Position numbers and translations under genes: made by a program. From Bacteroidales bacterium UBA5507 (GTDB taxonomy: Bacteria; Bacteroidota; Bacteroidia; Bacteroidales; Lentimicrobiaceae), in NCBI GenBank assembly GCA_002426195.1, contig DIOT01000027.1, forward strand, positions 80,232-144,231: 64,000 nucleotides of DNA, written 5' to 3'. Each line of letters starts with the position of its first letter. The stretch's first letter is position 1. The notes beneath the pieces were generated by a model that did not search any database, was not told the origin of the DNA, and was given only the letters and a program-made list of their open reading frames with translations. Below, in pieces: positions 27,424 through 35,842 of the stretch.

Positions 27424-28896
27424 TTATTTTTTGATGAATTTGTGTGTTTCGATTACTCCGCTGTCAGGCAAAGAAATAGCCAGTAAATACATTCCCTTTG
27501 ATAATTCAGTTATGGGTATTGTTGTGACTCCCTGTTCCAAATTATATTCTCCAATATGGCTACCCGATAATGTAAGCAAACTTGCTTTCGCATCTTTCAG
27601 CATACATTCTATTTTTAGGAATTCCTTCGCGGGATTTGGCGAGATGTAAGCCTTCTTAATATCAATGAATTCCCCATTTGCTATGTTAACCAGTCCTTTA
27701 TTGTTTAGTTTCAGAAATAACAGGTCATATACATTTGTTGAATGATTGAACACCCCTGCTTCTACCAAGAACCCACCGTCACTCAATGCTATCACGTAAT
27801 TTGTCTCATAATAAGCATCACCGCCTATATATTGCAAGAAACGGGGTTCTAACTGACCATCAACCTGTCCAACTATTATCCAGTTTTGATGGCCGGGTGT
27901 TGGTTTAAAAAAGGTTGCATGCTTAAAACCGGCGAAATAAATTGTATCGGGATGCAAACAATGAGCCCCGGCACCCGACATAGTAATTTGATCCATTGTA
28001 TCGACAGAGCCAAAACTAGTATTGTACAGTACATTCAAGGAAGTATCGAATTTTGTAAGCCATATCTCATCATCCTGGTACTCGGCACCGGGGCGGTTTT
28101 CAATATAAGCCATGAGTATGGTACTATCAGGTGTCCATGAATTTTTTATCCTACCAGGCCTGAAATTAGTCGGAAAACCTTCACAGTATAAAAGGTCAAG
28201 GTTGGGGACAAACACGCAACGGGCTGGACCGGCTATACCTGTAACAAAATTTTCAAAGAACAGCCATATCTGCCCAGTCTGAGGACAATACATATAAGCG
28301 CTCATTCTTCCTCCCAAATCATTGTTCAGATGTAGTACTTCTTGAATAATATTACCCGACAAATCAATTTTTAATAGATAGGGATAAGGATGATTGCAGG
28401 GATATTCGCAACGAGCCCCTGCAAGTATTAAAGTGTCACCAATTCGGAAGACCTCACGAATATTACAAGCATAACTTATGGTGTCATTTGGATAATGTTT
28501 GCTCCATTGTAATATAAAATTACTATCCAGTTTTGCGATTAGGAGTTGCTCTTGTTGTTGGCCTGGTGGTATGGAACCACCAAAAATCATGTATCCCCCC
28601 TCGTGAAGCCTAAAAATTCTCTGTATGCGGAAAGTCGTATCATGAAAGGAGTAATGGTGAGTTGTGGTATCTCCGTTTGAATCAATACGAAGCAAGTATC
28701 CACGTATGTAATCTCCCGGACCGTAATCAGTCCCTGTATAATCTATTATGGGAGTAATAATACCACCGGCACCATCATCTATTGCCATCACTGATACCTT
28801 CCTGTTGGGATATTCAAGTTTGAAGCTGAAAGTTGATTGGCCTAAAACACTTAATTGAAGAATAAAGAGAAGTGGGAAAATAAATTTTCGAATCAT
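27424..28896 (-). CDS. T9SS type A-sorted extracellular protein
   Basis: A 490-residue secreted protein. The signal peptide is ~1-19 (ends VLGQ). The middle (~20-400) is beta-rich with repeated blade-like segments (e.g. GGYMIFGGSIP, GDTLILAGARC, DTIYFAGFKH, DGGFLVEAG), suggesting a beta-propeller. The C-terminal ~75 residues are a T9SS sorting domain: AYISPNPAKEFLKIE, LTLSGSHIGEYNL, LSKGMYLLAI and the basic end THKFIKK. The substrate is unknown. It is second in the minus-strand accessory operon, 53 bases after the lipoprotein gene and 10 bases before the fibre gene. Confidence 0.78.
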   Translation of the reverse strand: MIRKFIFPLLFILQLSVLGQSTFSFKLEYPNRKVSVMAIDDGAGGIITPIIDYTGTDYGPGDYIRGYLLRIDSNGDTTTHHYSFHDTTFRIQRIFRLHEGGYMIFGGSIPPGQQQEQLLIAKLDSNFILQWSKHYPNDTISYACNIREVFRIGDTLILAGARCEYPCNHPYPYLLKIDLSGNIIQEVLHLNNDLGGRMSAYMYCPQTGQIWLFFENFVTGIAGPARCVFVPNLDLLYCEGFPTNFRPGRIKNSWTPDSTILMAYIENRPGAEYQDDEIWLTKFDTSLNVLYNTSFGSVDTMDQITMSGAGAHCLHPDTIYFAGFKHATFFKPTPGHQNWIIVGQVDGQLEPRFLQYIGGDAYYETNYVIALSDGGFLVEAGVFNHSTNVYDLLFLKLNNKGLVNIANGEFIDIKKAYISPNPAKEFLKIECMLKDAKASLLTLSGSHIGEYNLEQGVTTIPITELSKGMYLLAISLPDSGVIETHKFIKK

Positions 28897-28949
28897 GTTG
28901 GAGTATATGGAATATTGAAGAGTTGAATTATTTAAACTATTTATTAAAC

Positions 28950-30011
28950 TCAGTTTGTTGGGAGCTCAATCGGATCAACTTGTTCACAACTATAACCTCG
29001 TTTTTTTAAGAGTAATGTCGGTACATGCCATATTCCCTTTTCATTAAAATCGTTTACCTCACTTTTACTAATAATGTTTGAACCTGCGAACCATTTTCTG
29101 TTAGTTCCGGAATTTCCAGGTTGGTCTAACCATTGATTCACAAAATCGATTAAATAATCCAGGTAAAACTGCATTTCATGAATACCACTTCCATCCTGAT
29201 CATATTCAAGACACTCTGTTACATTTGTAATCGGTAGGACGTTATCAGAAGCAGCGAATATTTTATAATCCAAGTAATTTGTAAGTGTTGTATTGAGTCT
29301 GTGCGACTCATAATGTATCTCCAATGCTGATTCAGTGCCATAGTAGAAGACTCTGCATCCTGTGGGTGGGGTTGTATTGAAGTGGTCAGAAAGCATAAGT
29401 TCAAAAACTTCGGGAGCTCCGGATGATGGTATGCCATCACAATTATATAGAGCCCCCCTGTTGTACTTGTAATTTTCGTCAGGCCCAAAATTTCCGCTTA
29501 CAGGGAAGCCTGTTCCGGTCAGGGTTGCAATCTTTAGCTTTCTTTTACCATTGGGTAAGGTCCCTGCATCACTGACTGTTGCCATCACAAATTTTCTATT
29601 TTCGCCCGATATTGCATAGTATTTACTCCCTATAAGCTGCAAAGATTCTCCATATAATTTCAAGACATCTTCAATCATTGCTTTCATATTTGGATCTAAA
29701 GCCACTTCAACATAAACTGTGTCCTTGTGAAACTTTCCAAAACTAAACTCTCCCGAAGCATAGTTGTAATTTATGGCTCCATCAATATACCAGATTACGG
29801 AATCAAGATCAATTTTTTGTCCGCTTTTTAGCAGTTTCCCGTTTTGGAATGAAGAATATGCATCTGTGAAATTTGAAAGCAACCGAATTACGCTTTCATC
29901 AGACACCTCTGCAGATGAATTTTCAGATTGTATAGTTTCCTTGTTGCAAGAATTGAATGTACCTGCTAAAAAGCAGGTTGCTAGAAATAGTAGAAAGAGT
30001 CTCGTCATCAT
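28950..30011 (-). CDS. Putative lipoprotein, function unknown
   Basis: A 353-residue protein with a hydrophobic N-terminus and a probable lipid-attachment Cys at 22 (FLAGTFNSCNKE), a relaxed lipobox typical of Bacteroidota. Two Met codons open the reading frame. The mature part is polar and acidic with no domain I recognise; segments such as YYGTESALEIHYESHRLN and YDQDGSGIHEMQFYLDYLIDF suggest a folded extracellular domain with a possible calcium-type acidic loop. It is the first gene of the minus-strand block ending in the RHS tips and is followed 53 bases later by the T9SS cargo gene. A surface or periplasmic location is likely; the role is unknown. Confidence 0.65.
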   Translation of the reverse strand: MMTRLFLLFLATCFLAGTFNSCNKETIQSENSSAEVSDESVIRLLSNFTDAYSSFQNGKLLKSGQKIDLDSVIWYIDGAINYNYASGEFSFGKFHKDTVYVEVALDPNMKAMIEDVLKLYGESLQLIGSKYYAISGENRKFVMATVSDAGTLPNGKRKLKIATLTGTGFPVSGNFGPDENYKYNRGALYNCDGIPSSGAPEVFELMLSDHFNTTPPTGCRVFYYGTESALEIHYESHRLNTTLTNYLDYKIFAASDNVLPITNVTECLEYDQDGSGIHEMQFYLDYLIDFVNQWLDQPGNSGTNRKWFAGSNIISKSEVNDFNEKGIWHVPTLLLKKRGYSCEQVDPIELPTN

Positions 30012-30627
30012 GATTATGGGTTTGGTTGTTATTTCAATTAATCCTAAAAAATTAAAAAGGTAATACTAATATTGAAATTAATTTCAAAAATAAATCGTAA
30101 TATATTTAAAATCAAAGGATTTGCCAATTCATGATTATAGGCATAAGTGTAACATATATAGAAATATAATATCACATGAGCCAGCTAAATATTGATAAAA
30201 TATGATAAACTTTGTTTTAAGTTATAAATACATTATAATTGAGATAATAAACAATTACGATCATCCTATTTTAACCGTAAGTTAATCGTAATTTTACCGT
30301 AACTTAACCCTAAGTTAATATTCATTTTAATCCATTGATTTTATAACGTAGAATGTGAATGCGGAGCAATGCTGGAAACCAGAATTGTGGAACAATAGGA
30401 AGGTAAAAGGATGTAGGTTACTAACCCGTTATTCAGATAATAGCAATGTGAAACGATTGCCTCAACAGGCAAGAGTCCTCACAGCAAAGTGGTATCAAAA
30501 AGAGACATTACATCAGCTGCCCGATTGATTAAAAGAGAAAATACAATCCGTGGCCGGATTGATTAATAGGTATATTAAAGCAGCTGATTCGTTATAAGAA
30601 AAGTACAGATTTCAATGAGGTCAGATC
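30012..30627. other. 616-base gene-free region with hairpins and repeated TTAA/CCGTAA words
   Basis: No convincing coding frame is seen on either strand. 30270-30318 has the word CCGTAA twice and a perfect 7-bp hairpin TAACTTA/TAAGTTA (30300-30306, 30311-30317, loop ACCC). 30355-30600 is less AT-rich and contains the hairpins CTGG/CCAG (30372-30375, 30379-30382, loop AAA) and TTGCCT/AGGCAA (30457-30462, 30467-30472, loop CAAC). CGATTGATTAA and CGGATTGATTAA recur near 30520 and 30560. The region separates the accessory block from cysteate synthase. Confidence 0.6.
30355..30600. ncRNA. Possible structured RNA or intron remnant
   Basis: Two short perfect hairpins (loops AAA and CAAC) and locally raised GC content stand out in a gene-free region. 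The segment has a vague resemblance to group II intron 5' sequence, but no reverse transcriptase, domain V or boundary was found, so identity is uncertain. Confidence 0.2.
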
Positions 30628-31911
30628 CTATACCATCTGCTTTAGCACTTTGGAAATTTCTTCTGAAGTGCTGGTTTTACTGACAATAGCCATTGGTTTC
30701 AGATAATAAATTTCATGAGATGACTTAAATCTTTCCTCTCCACCCCCTGTTATATTTAGCATTATTACAGAATCAGGGTTTACTCTTCCTGATTTCACAG
30801 CCTGAATAAGAGAGGCTATAGCTACTGCAGCTGCAGGATGGATATCAGTCCCTTCGGTAGTCCTGAAAAGGTCAGAAGCCTTTATAAGCTCATCATTTGA
30901 AACTTTAAAAACATCCCCGCCTGTATCGGTAAGTGCATCAAAAAGCCCTCCGATTATTGAATACGGGGGTTTTCTGTTTGAAAGTACTTTGGCAAGAATT
31001 CTATGTGAAAGATCACGTGCTATGTCATCCTCTACCGGTGGTAATGACCTTGAGTTCTGCTTCCATGCTGCATAAATCGGGATAAACGGATCATTCTGTG
31101 ATACCATGAGCTGCATCTTGTGATTCCCGAAAGATCCGTCGGCAATGAACCGCAAATTAGCTTCCCATGCAGCAATTGCTCCTGTGCCACTTCCAACAGC
31201 CTGAAAGTAGAAATCGGGTATACGGCCAATGGTTGATACTGCATTCAGTACAGTAGTACCCATTCCATCCCGTCTTGCAATGTTTTTAGCACCACCCTCG
31301 GCAGTAAATCCTTCCATTCCTGCAATAATATTGCTCAAATGAATGGCATCGGCATAATCACTACCCGGTTCGGTGGTTAGTAATCTAACACAGGGAGATA
31401 ATGGTTTATCGAACCAAAGTGCATCAATATAGTCGTGAGGGACACATAACACCAGTGGAATGTTATTTTCAGAACAAACTTTGGCAAAAGCTCGTGCAGT
31501 ATTTCCGGCGGAAGCGACTACCAGCGTATTGCCAACATAACCCTTAAGTCTGCTACAAACAGAATAGGCTTCTGTTTCTTTGAAAGAACAGGTTTTCATG
31601 AAAGCACCTTTCTCGGGCCAGTAACCATTGAATGTTATCCACAGGTTAGTGAGGGACAGTATGGAAGCCAAACCTTCACTTTTATAGGTAACAGGTGCGG
31701 CTGAGCCTGCAAGATATCCATGTGTGGGAAGCCAGCCGGAATACTTGTACAATCCGTCAGCTTCCTTTTGCATGAATCTGGTTTCATTATACACCGAACG
31801 TAACAGACAAGGTGTTGAATCCTCGGGGTCATCAAGCATCCATCCTGTTTCGCTATACCTTTTTCCCGTGTTCATGCTTTGAAGCATGTATTCTGTCTTA
31901 AGTCCTTCCAT
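30628..31911 (-). CDS. Cysteate synthase (PLP-dependent, threonine-synthase-like)
   Basis: A 427-residue fold-type II PLP enzyme. It matches cysteate synthase of methanogens (phosphoserine + sulfite to cysteate) closely from memory: NGYWPEKGAFMKTCSFKE (PLP Lys about K111), VVASAGNTARAF, EGGAKNIARRDGMGT, FQAVGSGTGAIAAWEA and LNITGGG. Ordinary threonine synthases lack the YWPEKGAFMKTCSFK block. In methanogens the product goes to coenzyme M; in Bacteroidota cysteate is the head-group precursor of capnine-type sulfonolipids, which is the likelier use here. It diverges from the BASS-family transporter gene with ~127 bases between. No cysteate acyltransferase gene is in the window. Some databases would call it threonine synthase. 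Confidence 0.85.
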   Translation of the reverse strand: MEGLKTEYMLQSMNTGKRYSETGWMLDDPEDSTPCLLRSVYNETRFMQKEADGLYKYSGWLPTHGYLAGSAAPVTYKSEGLASILSLTNLWITFNGYWPEKGAFMKTCSFKETEAYSVCSRLKGYVGNTLVVASAGNTARAFAKVCSENNIPLVLCVPHDYIDALWFDKPLSPCVRLLTTEPGSDYADAIHLSNIIAGMEGFTAEGGAKNIARRDGMGTTVLNAVSTIGRIPDFYFQAVGSGTGAIAAWEANLRFIADGSFGNHKMQLMVSQNDPFIPIYAAWKQNSRSLPPVEDDIARDLSHRILAKVLSNRKPPYSIIGGLFDALTDTGGDVFKVSNDELIKASDLFRTTEGTDIHPAAAVAIASLIQAVKSGRVNPDSVIMLNITGGGEERFKSSHEIYYLKPMAIVSKTSTSEEISKVLKQMV

Positions 31912-32000
31912 TATCTTCTTTTAAAGCGACAAATTTAGTCAATGAGTTGTATAATTTTTAATTTTTCATTTCACGATTCTTCATTTTATTGTGTATTTAT

Positions 32001-32008
32001 TACATTTG
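32001..32008 (+). promoter_or_regulatory. Putative -7 box for the BASS transporter gene
   Basis: TACATTTG matches the TAnnTTTG Bacteroidota -7 element and ends 30 bases before the ATG at 32039. No clear -33 TTG at the usual distance. Confidence 0.35.
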
Positions 32009-32038
32009 CATGATTCTAAAACACACATTTTTAAGAAT

Positions 32039-32989
32039 ATGCACGAAGATTTATTACTGCTCGACTCAATTAGACTTAATTTCAGCGCCGCCAGTTTACA
32101 CGTAATGAACATCTGTATTGGCTTCGTTATGTTTGGTGTTGCATTAGGAATTAAGTGGGATCAGATGAAAGCCATCATCATGAATCCAAGAAAGGTAATC
32201 ATCGGTTTGGCTAGTCAGTTTTTAGTATTACCTGCAGTTACCTTCATTGCTGTAATAATATTCGGGAATTTCCTTACGCCGGCAGTTGCGTTCGGAATGA
32301 TACTGGTAGCATCATGTCCCGGTGGCAATGTATCAAATTTTATCTCAAGTGTTGCCAAAGCAAATGTTCCTTTGTCAATCAGTCTCACAGCAGCAGGAAC
32401 TGTCCTGGCTGTTATATTCACTCCTCTTAATTTTGCATTTTGGGGAGGACTATATTCAGCAACTTCACCTTATTTGAGACCAATTGAGATTGATCCGATG
32501 GATATGTTCAGAACAGTAATAATATTGCTGGGAATACCAGTCGTGCTGGGCATTATGTTTTCGCAAAAATTTCCAAAGATTACTGAGAAAATCAAAAAAC
32601 CAATAGGTACAATTTCTATGATTTTCTTTATAGCTTTCCTGTTGTTTGCCTTTAAAAACAATTATTACTATTTCATAAAGTACATTAACTGGATACTTTT
32701 AATTGTTTTCGCACATAATGGTCTTGCTTTACTTTCAGGATATCTGTTCCCTGCTTTATTTGGACTGAACCAGATTGACAGGAGGACTATTTCGATTGAG
32801 ACAGGAATTCAGAATTCAGGACTTGCACTTGTATTGTTATTCAATCCCAGGATATTCCCTGAGGATCTTCAGATGGGCGGTATGGCGTTCATTGCAGCAT
32901 GGTGGGGTATATGGCATATTATCTCGGGATTAAGTCTTGCTACTTTTTGGGGAAGTTTCAGGAAGGCAGAAGTTGCCATTGAAAAATGA
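32039..32989 (+). CDS. Bile acid:sodium symporter (BASS) family transporter
   Basis: A 316-residue membrane protein with about nine to ten helices. It matches the BASS family (NTCP/ASBT-like Na+-coupled anion carriers): the ASCPGGNVSNFISSVAKANVP... region (near 94) is the family's crossover motif, and the ISIETGIQNSGLAL segment (near 247) is the second one. In bacteria substrates include organic anions such as keto acids, pantoate or bile acids. I start at ATG 32039; an in-frame ATG at 31991 would lie upstream of the probable promoter box. The stop overlaps the acyltransferase start (ATGA). Whether it serves sulfonates, given the divergent cysteate synthase, is unknown. Confidence 0.85.
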   Translation: MHEDLLLLDSIRLNFSAASLHVMNICIGFVMFGVALGIKWDQMKAIIMNPRKVIIGLASQFLVLPAVTFIAVIIFGNFLTPAVAFGMILVASCPGGNVSNFISSVAKANVPLSISLTAAGTVLAVIFTPLNFAFWGGLYSATSPYLRPIEIDPMDMFRTVIILLGIPVVLGIMFSQKFPKITEKIKKPIGTISMIFFIAFLLFAFKNNYYYFIKYINWILLIVFAHNGLALLSGYLFPALFGLNQIDRRTISIETGIQNSGLALVLLFNPRIFPEDLQMGGMAFIAAWWGIWHIISGLSLATFWGSFRKAEVAIEK

Positions 32990-34185
32990 TGACAAAAGCG
33001 GCCCGCAGCCTGAATGAAGCATCTTTGTCTTACAGGTTGCTGTATAAGTATGCAAGGTTTGTATTTAAATTGTTTTATACACAGCTTGTAATAAAGGACC
33101 TGGAAAATGTTCCTTCTGACAAACCTCTGATTTTTGCTTCTAACCATCAGAATGCCTTGATGGATGCTCTGGCGATGCTGTTTGCAGCCAACAGACCTGT
33201 GTTCTTTCTGGCAAGAGCTGATTTATTCAAGAGACCTTTTATTGCCAGGATTCTCACTTTCTTAAAGATAATGCCTGTATTCAGGCCAAGGGATCAGGTT
33301 GATATTGTTTCGGAAAACAAGGAAGTTTTCCATGAGACTGCCAGATTAATTTCTTTAGGCCAGCCGATGGGTATTTTACCTGAAGGAACATATACACCTG
33401 ATAAAAGACTCCAGACACTAAAAAAAGGAATATGCAGAATGGCCTTCGAGGCCGCTGAAGCAACCGGATTTGCCATGGATTTGCACATAGTGCCGACTGG
33501 ATTGGATTATAGTGATTATCACAGGCAGGGAAGCGATTTACTCATTAAATTCGGGAAACCGATTAAGGTAGCTGATTATTACGATCTTTATAAGAGTAAT
33601 CCAAACAGGGCTCTTACTGTTCTGAGAGATACTTTGGCGGATTCCATTCGTAACCTGATGATAAATATTGACATTCCGGAGGAGTATGTTTTTATTTATA
33701 ACTATTCGCAGGAGAAAACGAATAAGTACCTTGATGAGCATCATTTCAGGGATAAGGAAGCAAGGCTGACCGAAAGATTTAACAAAATGAAGCAGGAAAG
33801 TGAGAGGTTGAAATTAATTTATAGAAATGATATTGATGCTTACCTGCAACTTAAAACTTCACGACCCGACCTGCAGGATAAAATTGTTAAATGTGAGCCT
33901 AAGGTTTCTGTTATAAAAAAGCCGGGTAATGTTTTCAGTGTTTTAATTACATTGTTGGCTCTTGTACTTAATTTCCTGCCTTTTATATTGTCGAAACATT
34001 TTTCATCGGGGGTTAAGGATCCTCAATTTGTTGGAACAATGAAGTACGGGACTTCTTTGGTATTATTCCCCATATGGTACCTCTTGCTGCTTCTGATATT
34101 AATTCCGGTATTTGGTTTTATAGCCGGATTAAGCGTTGTAATCCTTGCTATTGTAACAGCAGTACTATATTTAAAGTATAGTTAA
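32986..34185 (+). CDS. Glycerol-phosphate/lysophospholipid acyltransferase (PlsC-like) with C-terminal helices
   Basis: A 399-residue PlsC-domain protein. The acyltransferase motifs are ASNHQNALMDAL (near 51; His and Asp catalytic pair with one extra residue between, as often seen in Bacteroidota), FRPRDQ (near 98) and PEGTYTPDK (near 130). A charged helical stretch (~220-300) precedes two or three hydrophobic helices (~312-399). It would move acyl groups to a glycerol- or amine-based lipid. The start overlaps the BASS transporter stop by four bases, so they are coupled. Given the nearby cysteate synthase, an N-acyltransferase role in sulfonolipid synthesis is conceivable but unsupported. Confidence 0.85.
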   Translation: MMTKAARSLNEASLSYRLLYKYARFVFKLFYTQLVIKDLENVPSDKPLIFASNHQNALMDALAMLFAANRPVFFLARADLFKRPFIARILTFLKIMPVFRPRDQVDIVSENKEVFHETARLISLGQPMGILPEGTYTPDKRLQTLKKGICRMAFEAAEATGFAMDLHIVPTGLDYSDYHRQGSDLLIKFGKPIKVADYYDLYKSNPNRALTVLRDTLADSIRNLMINIDIPEEYVFIYNYSQEKTNKYLDEHHFRDKEARLTERFNKMKQESERLKLIYRNDIDAYLQLKTSRPDLQDKIVKCEPKVSVIKKPGNVFSVLITLLALVLNFLPFILSKHFSSGVKDPQFVGTMKYGTSLVLFPIWYLLLLLILIPVFGFIAGLSVVILAIVTAVLYLKYS

Positions 34186-34186
34186 A

Positions 34187-34212
34187 AAAATCCCCTTGGT
34201 AGAGGGGATTTT
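34187..34212. terminator. Bidirectional terminator between plsC-like gene and tryptophanase
   Basis: A perfect 10-bp stem, AAAATCCCCT (34187-34196) and AGGGGATTTT (34203-34212), with a 6-base loop. The A and T runs at its edges serve both strands. It sits between two convergent genes, one base after the plsC-like stop. Confidence 0.85.
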
Positions 34213-34235
34213 CTTGTTCTTAATCAGTATCAAGA

Positions 34236-35612
34236 CTAAACTCTTGCCAGATCAACTGTAAAGTGTCTCATTATCGGTGCTTCACTAACAATTTTCAATC
34301 CACAGGTAATTGAATTACTCCGTTCATAAACATTAGAAAGTGCTGCTGCCACGTAATCCATATGATTATTGGTATATACTCTTCTTGGAATAGCAAGTCT
34401 GAGCAGTTCAAGTGCAGGATATCTGTTTTCTCTGGTCTCAGGGTCGCGATCTGCTAATAAGGCTCCGATTTCAACAGCTCTTACTCCACCTTCAATATAT
34501 AATTCCACAGCAAGTGATTGTGCCTGGAATTGTTCTTTGGGGAGATGTGGCAGGAAGCGTTTGGCATCGACAAAAATAGCGTGTCCACCGAAAGGTTGCT
34601 GAACCGGAACACCATGTTCCACGAGTTTGGTACCAAGATATGCCACCTGGCTTATACGTGAATCAAGATAATCAAATTCGGTTCCTTCATACAGACCCTG
34701 GGCCAGGGCGTTCATATCTCTGCCTGACATACCGCCGTATGTGATATAACCTTCGAACATGATATTGAAAGTGGAAGCTTTTTTGAAAAGGTTTTCATCT
34801 TTCATTGCAATAAAACCACCCATATTGACGATGGCGTCTTTTTTGCTGCTCATAGTCATTGCATCGGCATAACTGAACATTTCTGTAACGATATCGCGGA
34901 TGGATTTGTCGGCATATCCTTCTTCCCTGGTTTTAATGAAATATGCATTTTCAGCAAAACGGGCAGAATCAAATACTACCATGATTCCATATTTGTCAGA
35001 CAGTTGTCGAACGGCTTTAAGATTAGCCATTGAAACAGGCTGTCCACCTGAAGAGTTACAGGTAATAGTAACAACAGTGAATGGTATTTTTTCGCGTGGT
35101 GTACTTTTATAAACCTCTTCGAGTTTATTCAGATCGACATTTCCTTTAAACGGGTGCAAAATGCAGGTGTCGAAAGCTTCGTCAATAGTACAGTCAATTG
35201 CTCTGGCATGGCGGAATTCGATATGGCCTTTGGTTGTGTCGAAATGAGAGTTACCGGGGACAACATCACCGGCTTTAACCAGTGCTGAGAAAAGTACGTT
35301 TTCAGCTGCTCTTCCTTGATGGGTGGGTAGAAAGTAATCGAATCCGGTAATATTCTTAATGGCTGATTTGAGTTTGAAGTAAGAATTTGCACCGGCATAA
35401 CTTTCGTCGCCAATCATCATTTCACTCCATTGCTTATCGCTCATAGCTCCAGTGCCTGAATCTGTTAACAGGTCTATGAAAACTTGTTCACTTTTAAGTT
35501 TAAACAGGTTATAATTGGCTTCCTTTATCCAGATTTCTCTTTCCTGTCGTGTACTGAGTTTGATGGATTCGACCATCTTGATTTTATATGGTTCGGCAAA
35601 TGGTAAATTCAT
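34236..35612 (-). CDS. tnaA: Tryptophanase (tryptophan indole-lyase)
   Basis: PLP enzyme splitting tryptophan to indole, pyruvate and ammonia. The 458-residue protein has IDLLTDSGTGAMS, PTHQGRAAEN, HFDTTKGH (Asp favouring tryptophanase), VFDSARFAENAYFI, MSSKKDA (PLP Lys in the 257/258 pair) and MRHFT near the end. Near the C-terminus it reads VRAVEIGALL, as tryptophanase does; tyrosine phenol-lyase has Arg in the equivalent RSMERG motif. Hence tryptophanase is preferred. No tryptophan permease (tnaB) is adjacent. Upstream is a short ORF with a hairpin that may be a leader. It converges on the plsC-like gene across a strong terminator. Confidence 0.92.
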   Translation of the reverse strand: MNLPFAEPYKIKMVESIKLSTRQEREIWIKEANYNLFKLKSEQVFIDLLTDSGTGAMSDKQWSEMMIGDESYAGANSYFKLKSAIKNITGFDYFLPTHQGRAAENVLFSALVKAGDVVPGNSHFDTTKGHIEFRHARAIDCTIDEAFDTCILHPFKGNVDLNKLEEVYKSTPREKIPFTVVTITCNSSGGQPVSMANLKAVRQLSDKYGIMVVFDSARFAENAYFIKTREEGYADKSIRDIVTEMFSYADAMTMSSKKDAIVNMGGFIAMKDENLFKKASTFNIMFEGYITYGGMSGRDMNALAQGLYEGTEFDYLDSRISQVAYLGTKLVEHGVPVQQPFGGHAIFVDAKRFLPHLPKEQFQAQSLAVELYIEGGVRAVEIGALLADRDPETRENRYPALELLRLAIPRRVYTNNHMDYVAAALSNVYERSNSITCGLKIVSEAPIMRHFTVDLARV

Positions 35613-35660
35613 GATTTATAAGGTATTGATTTAATTTAATGATTTGTAATTTGTTGAGGT

Positions 35661-35675
35661 GCAGAGTCATTCTGC
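35661..35675 (-). promoter_or_regulatory. Stem-loop directly after the putative leader ORF of tnaA
   Basis: GCAGA (35661-35665) pairs with TCTGC (35671-35675) around a 5-base loop. It starts immediately after the stop codon of the 32-codon leader ORF and lies ~50 bases before the tnaA ATG. Confidence 0.4.
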
Positions 35676-35774
35676 TTAAATGGTTACAAATCGATACCCG
35701 TCGCGATTCTTAATATTGCGAAAAATAAACTTACCCGTGATACGGACTTTGTATGTTGGAATAACATTAACCAT
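35676..35774 (-). CDS. Possible 32-residue leader peptide upstream of tnaA
   Basis: An ORF of 32 codons plus stop on the tnaA strand, starting MVNVIPTYKVR and rich in Lys, Arg and Phe. It begins eight bases after a TACTTTTG (-7-like) box. It has no Trp codon, so it is not an obvious TnaC-type leader. Its stop is abutted by a hairpin. It could be a chance ORF in a conserved non-coding leader. The sequence between 35775 and 35842 shows only the promoter-like box. Confidence 0.3.
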   Translation of the reverse strand: MVNVIPTYKVRITGKFIFRNIKNRDGYRFVTI

Positions 35775-35842
35775 AACAGGCCAAAAGTAAAATTTTTTTT
35801 AGAAACAGAGACTTTAAGTGGTATAAAATTTAATGCACTTAA

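Noticed and set aside
30355..30600. Group II intron
   Set aside because: No domain V, reverse transcriptase or clear boundaries; the resemblance is too weak to name.
30628..31911. Threonine synthase
   Set aside because: The YWPEKGAFMKTCSFK and GGAKNIARRDG blocks match cysteate synthase, and no threonine-pathway gene adjoins.
34236..35612. Tyrosine phenol-lyase
   Set aside because: The VRAVEIG motif has Ile where tyrosine phenol-lyase has the substrate-binding Arg.
35676..35774. TnaC-type leader peptide
   Set aside because: The ORF has no Trp codon, so TnaC-like ribosome arrest is not supported; kept only as a possible leader.
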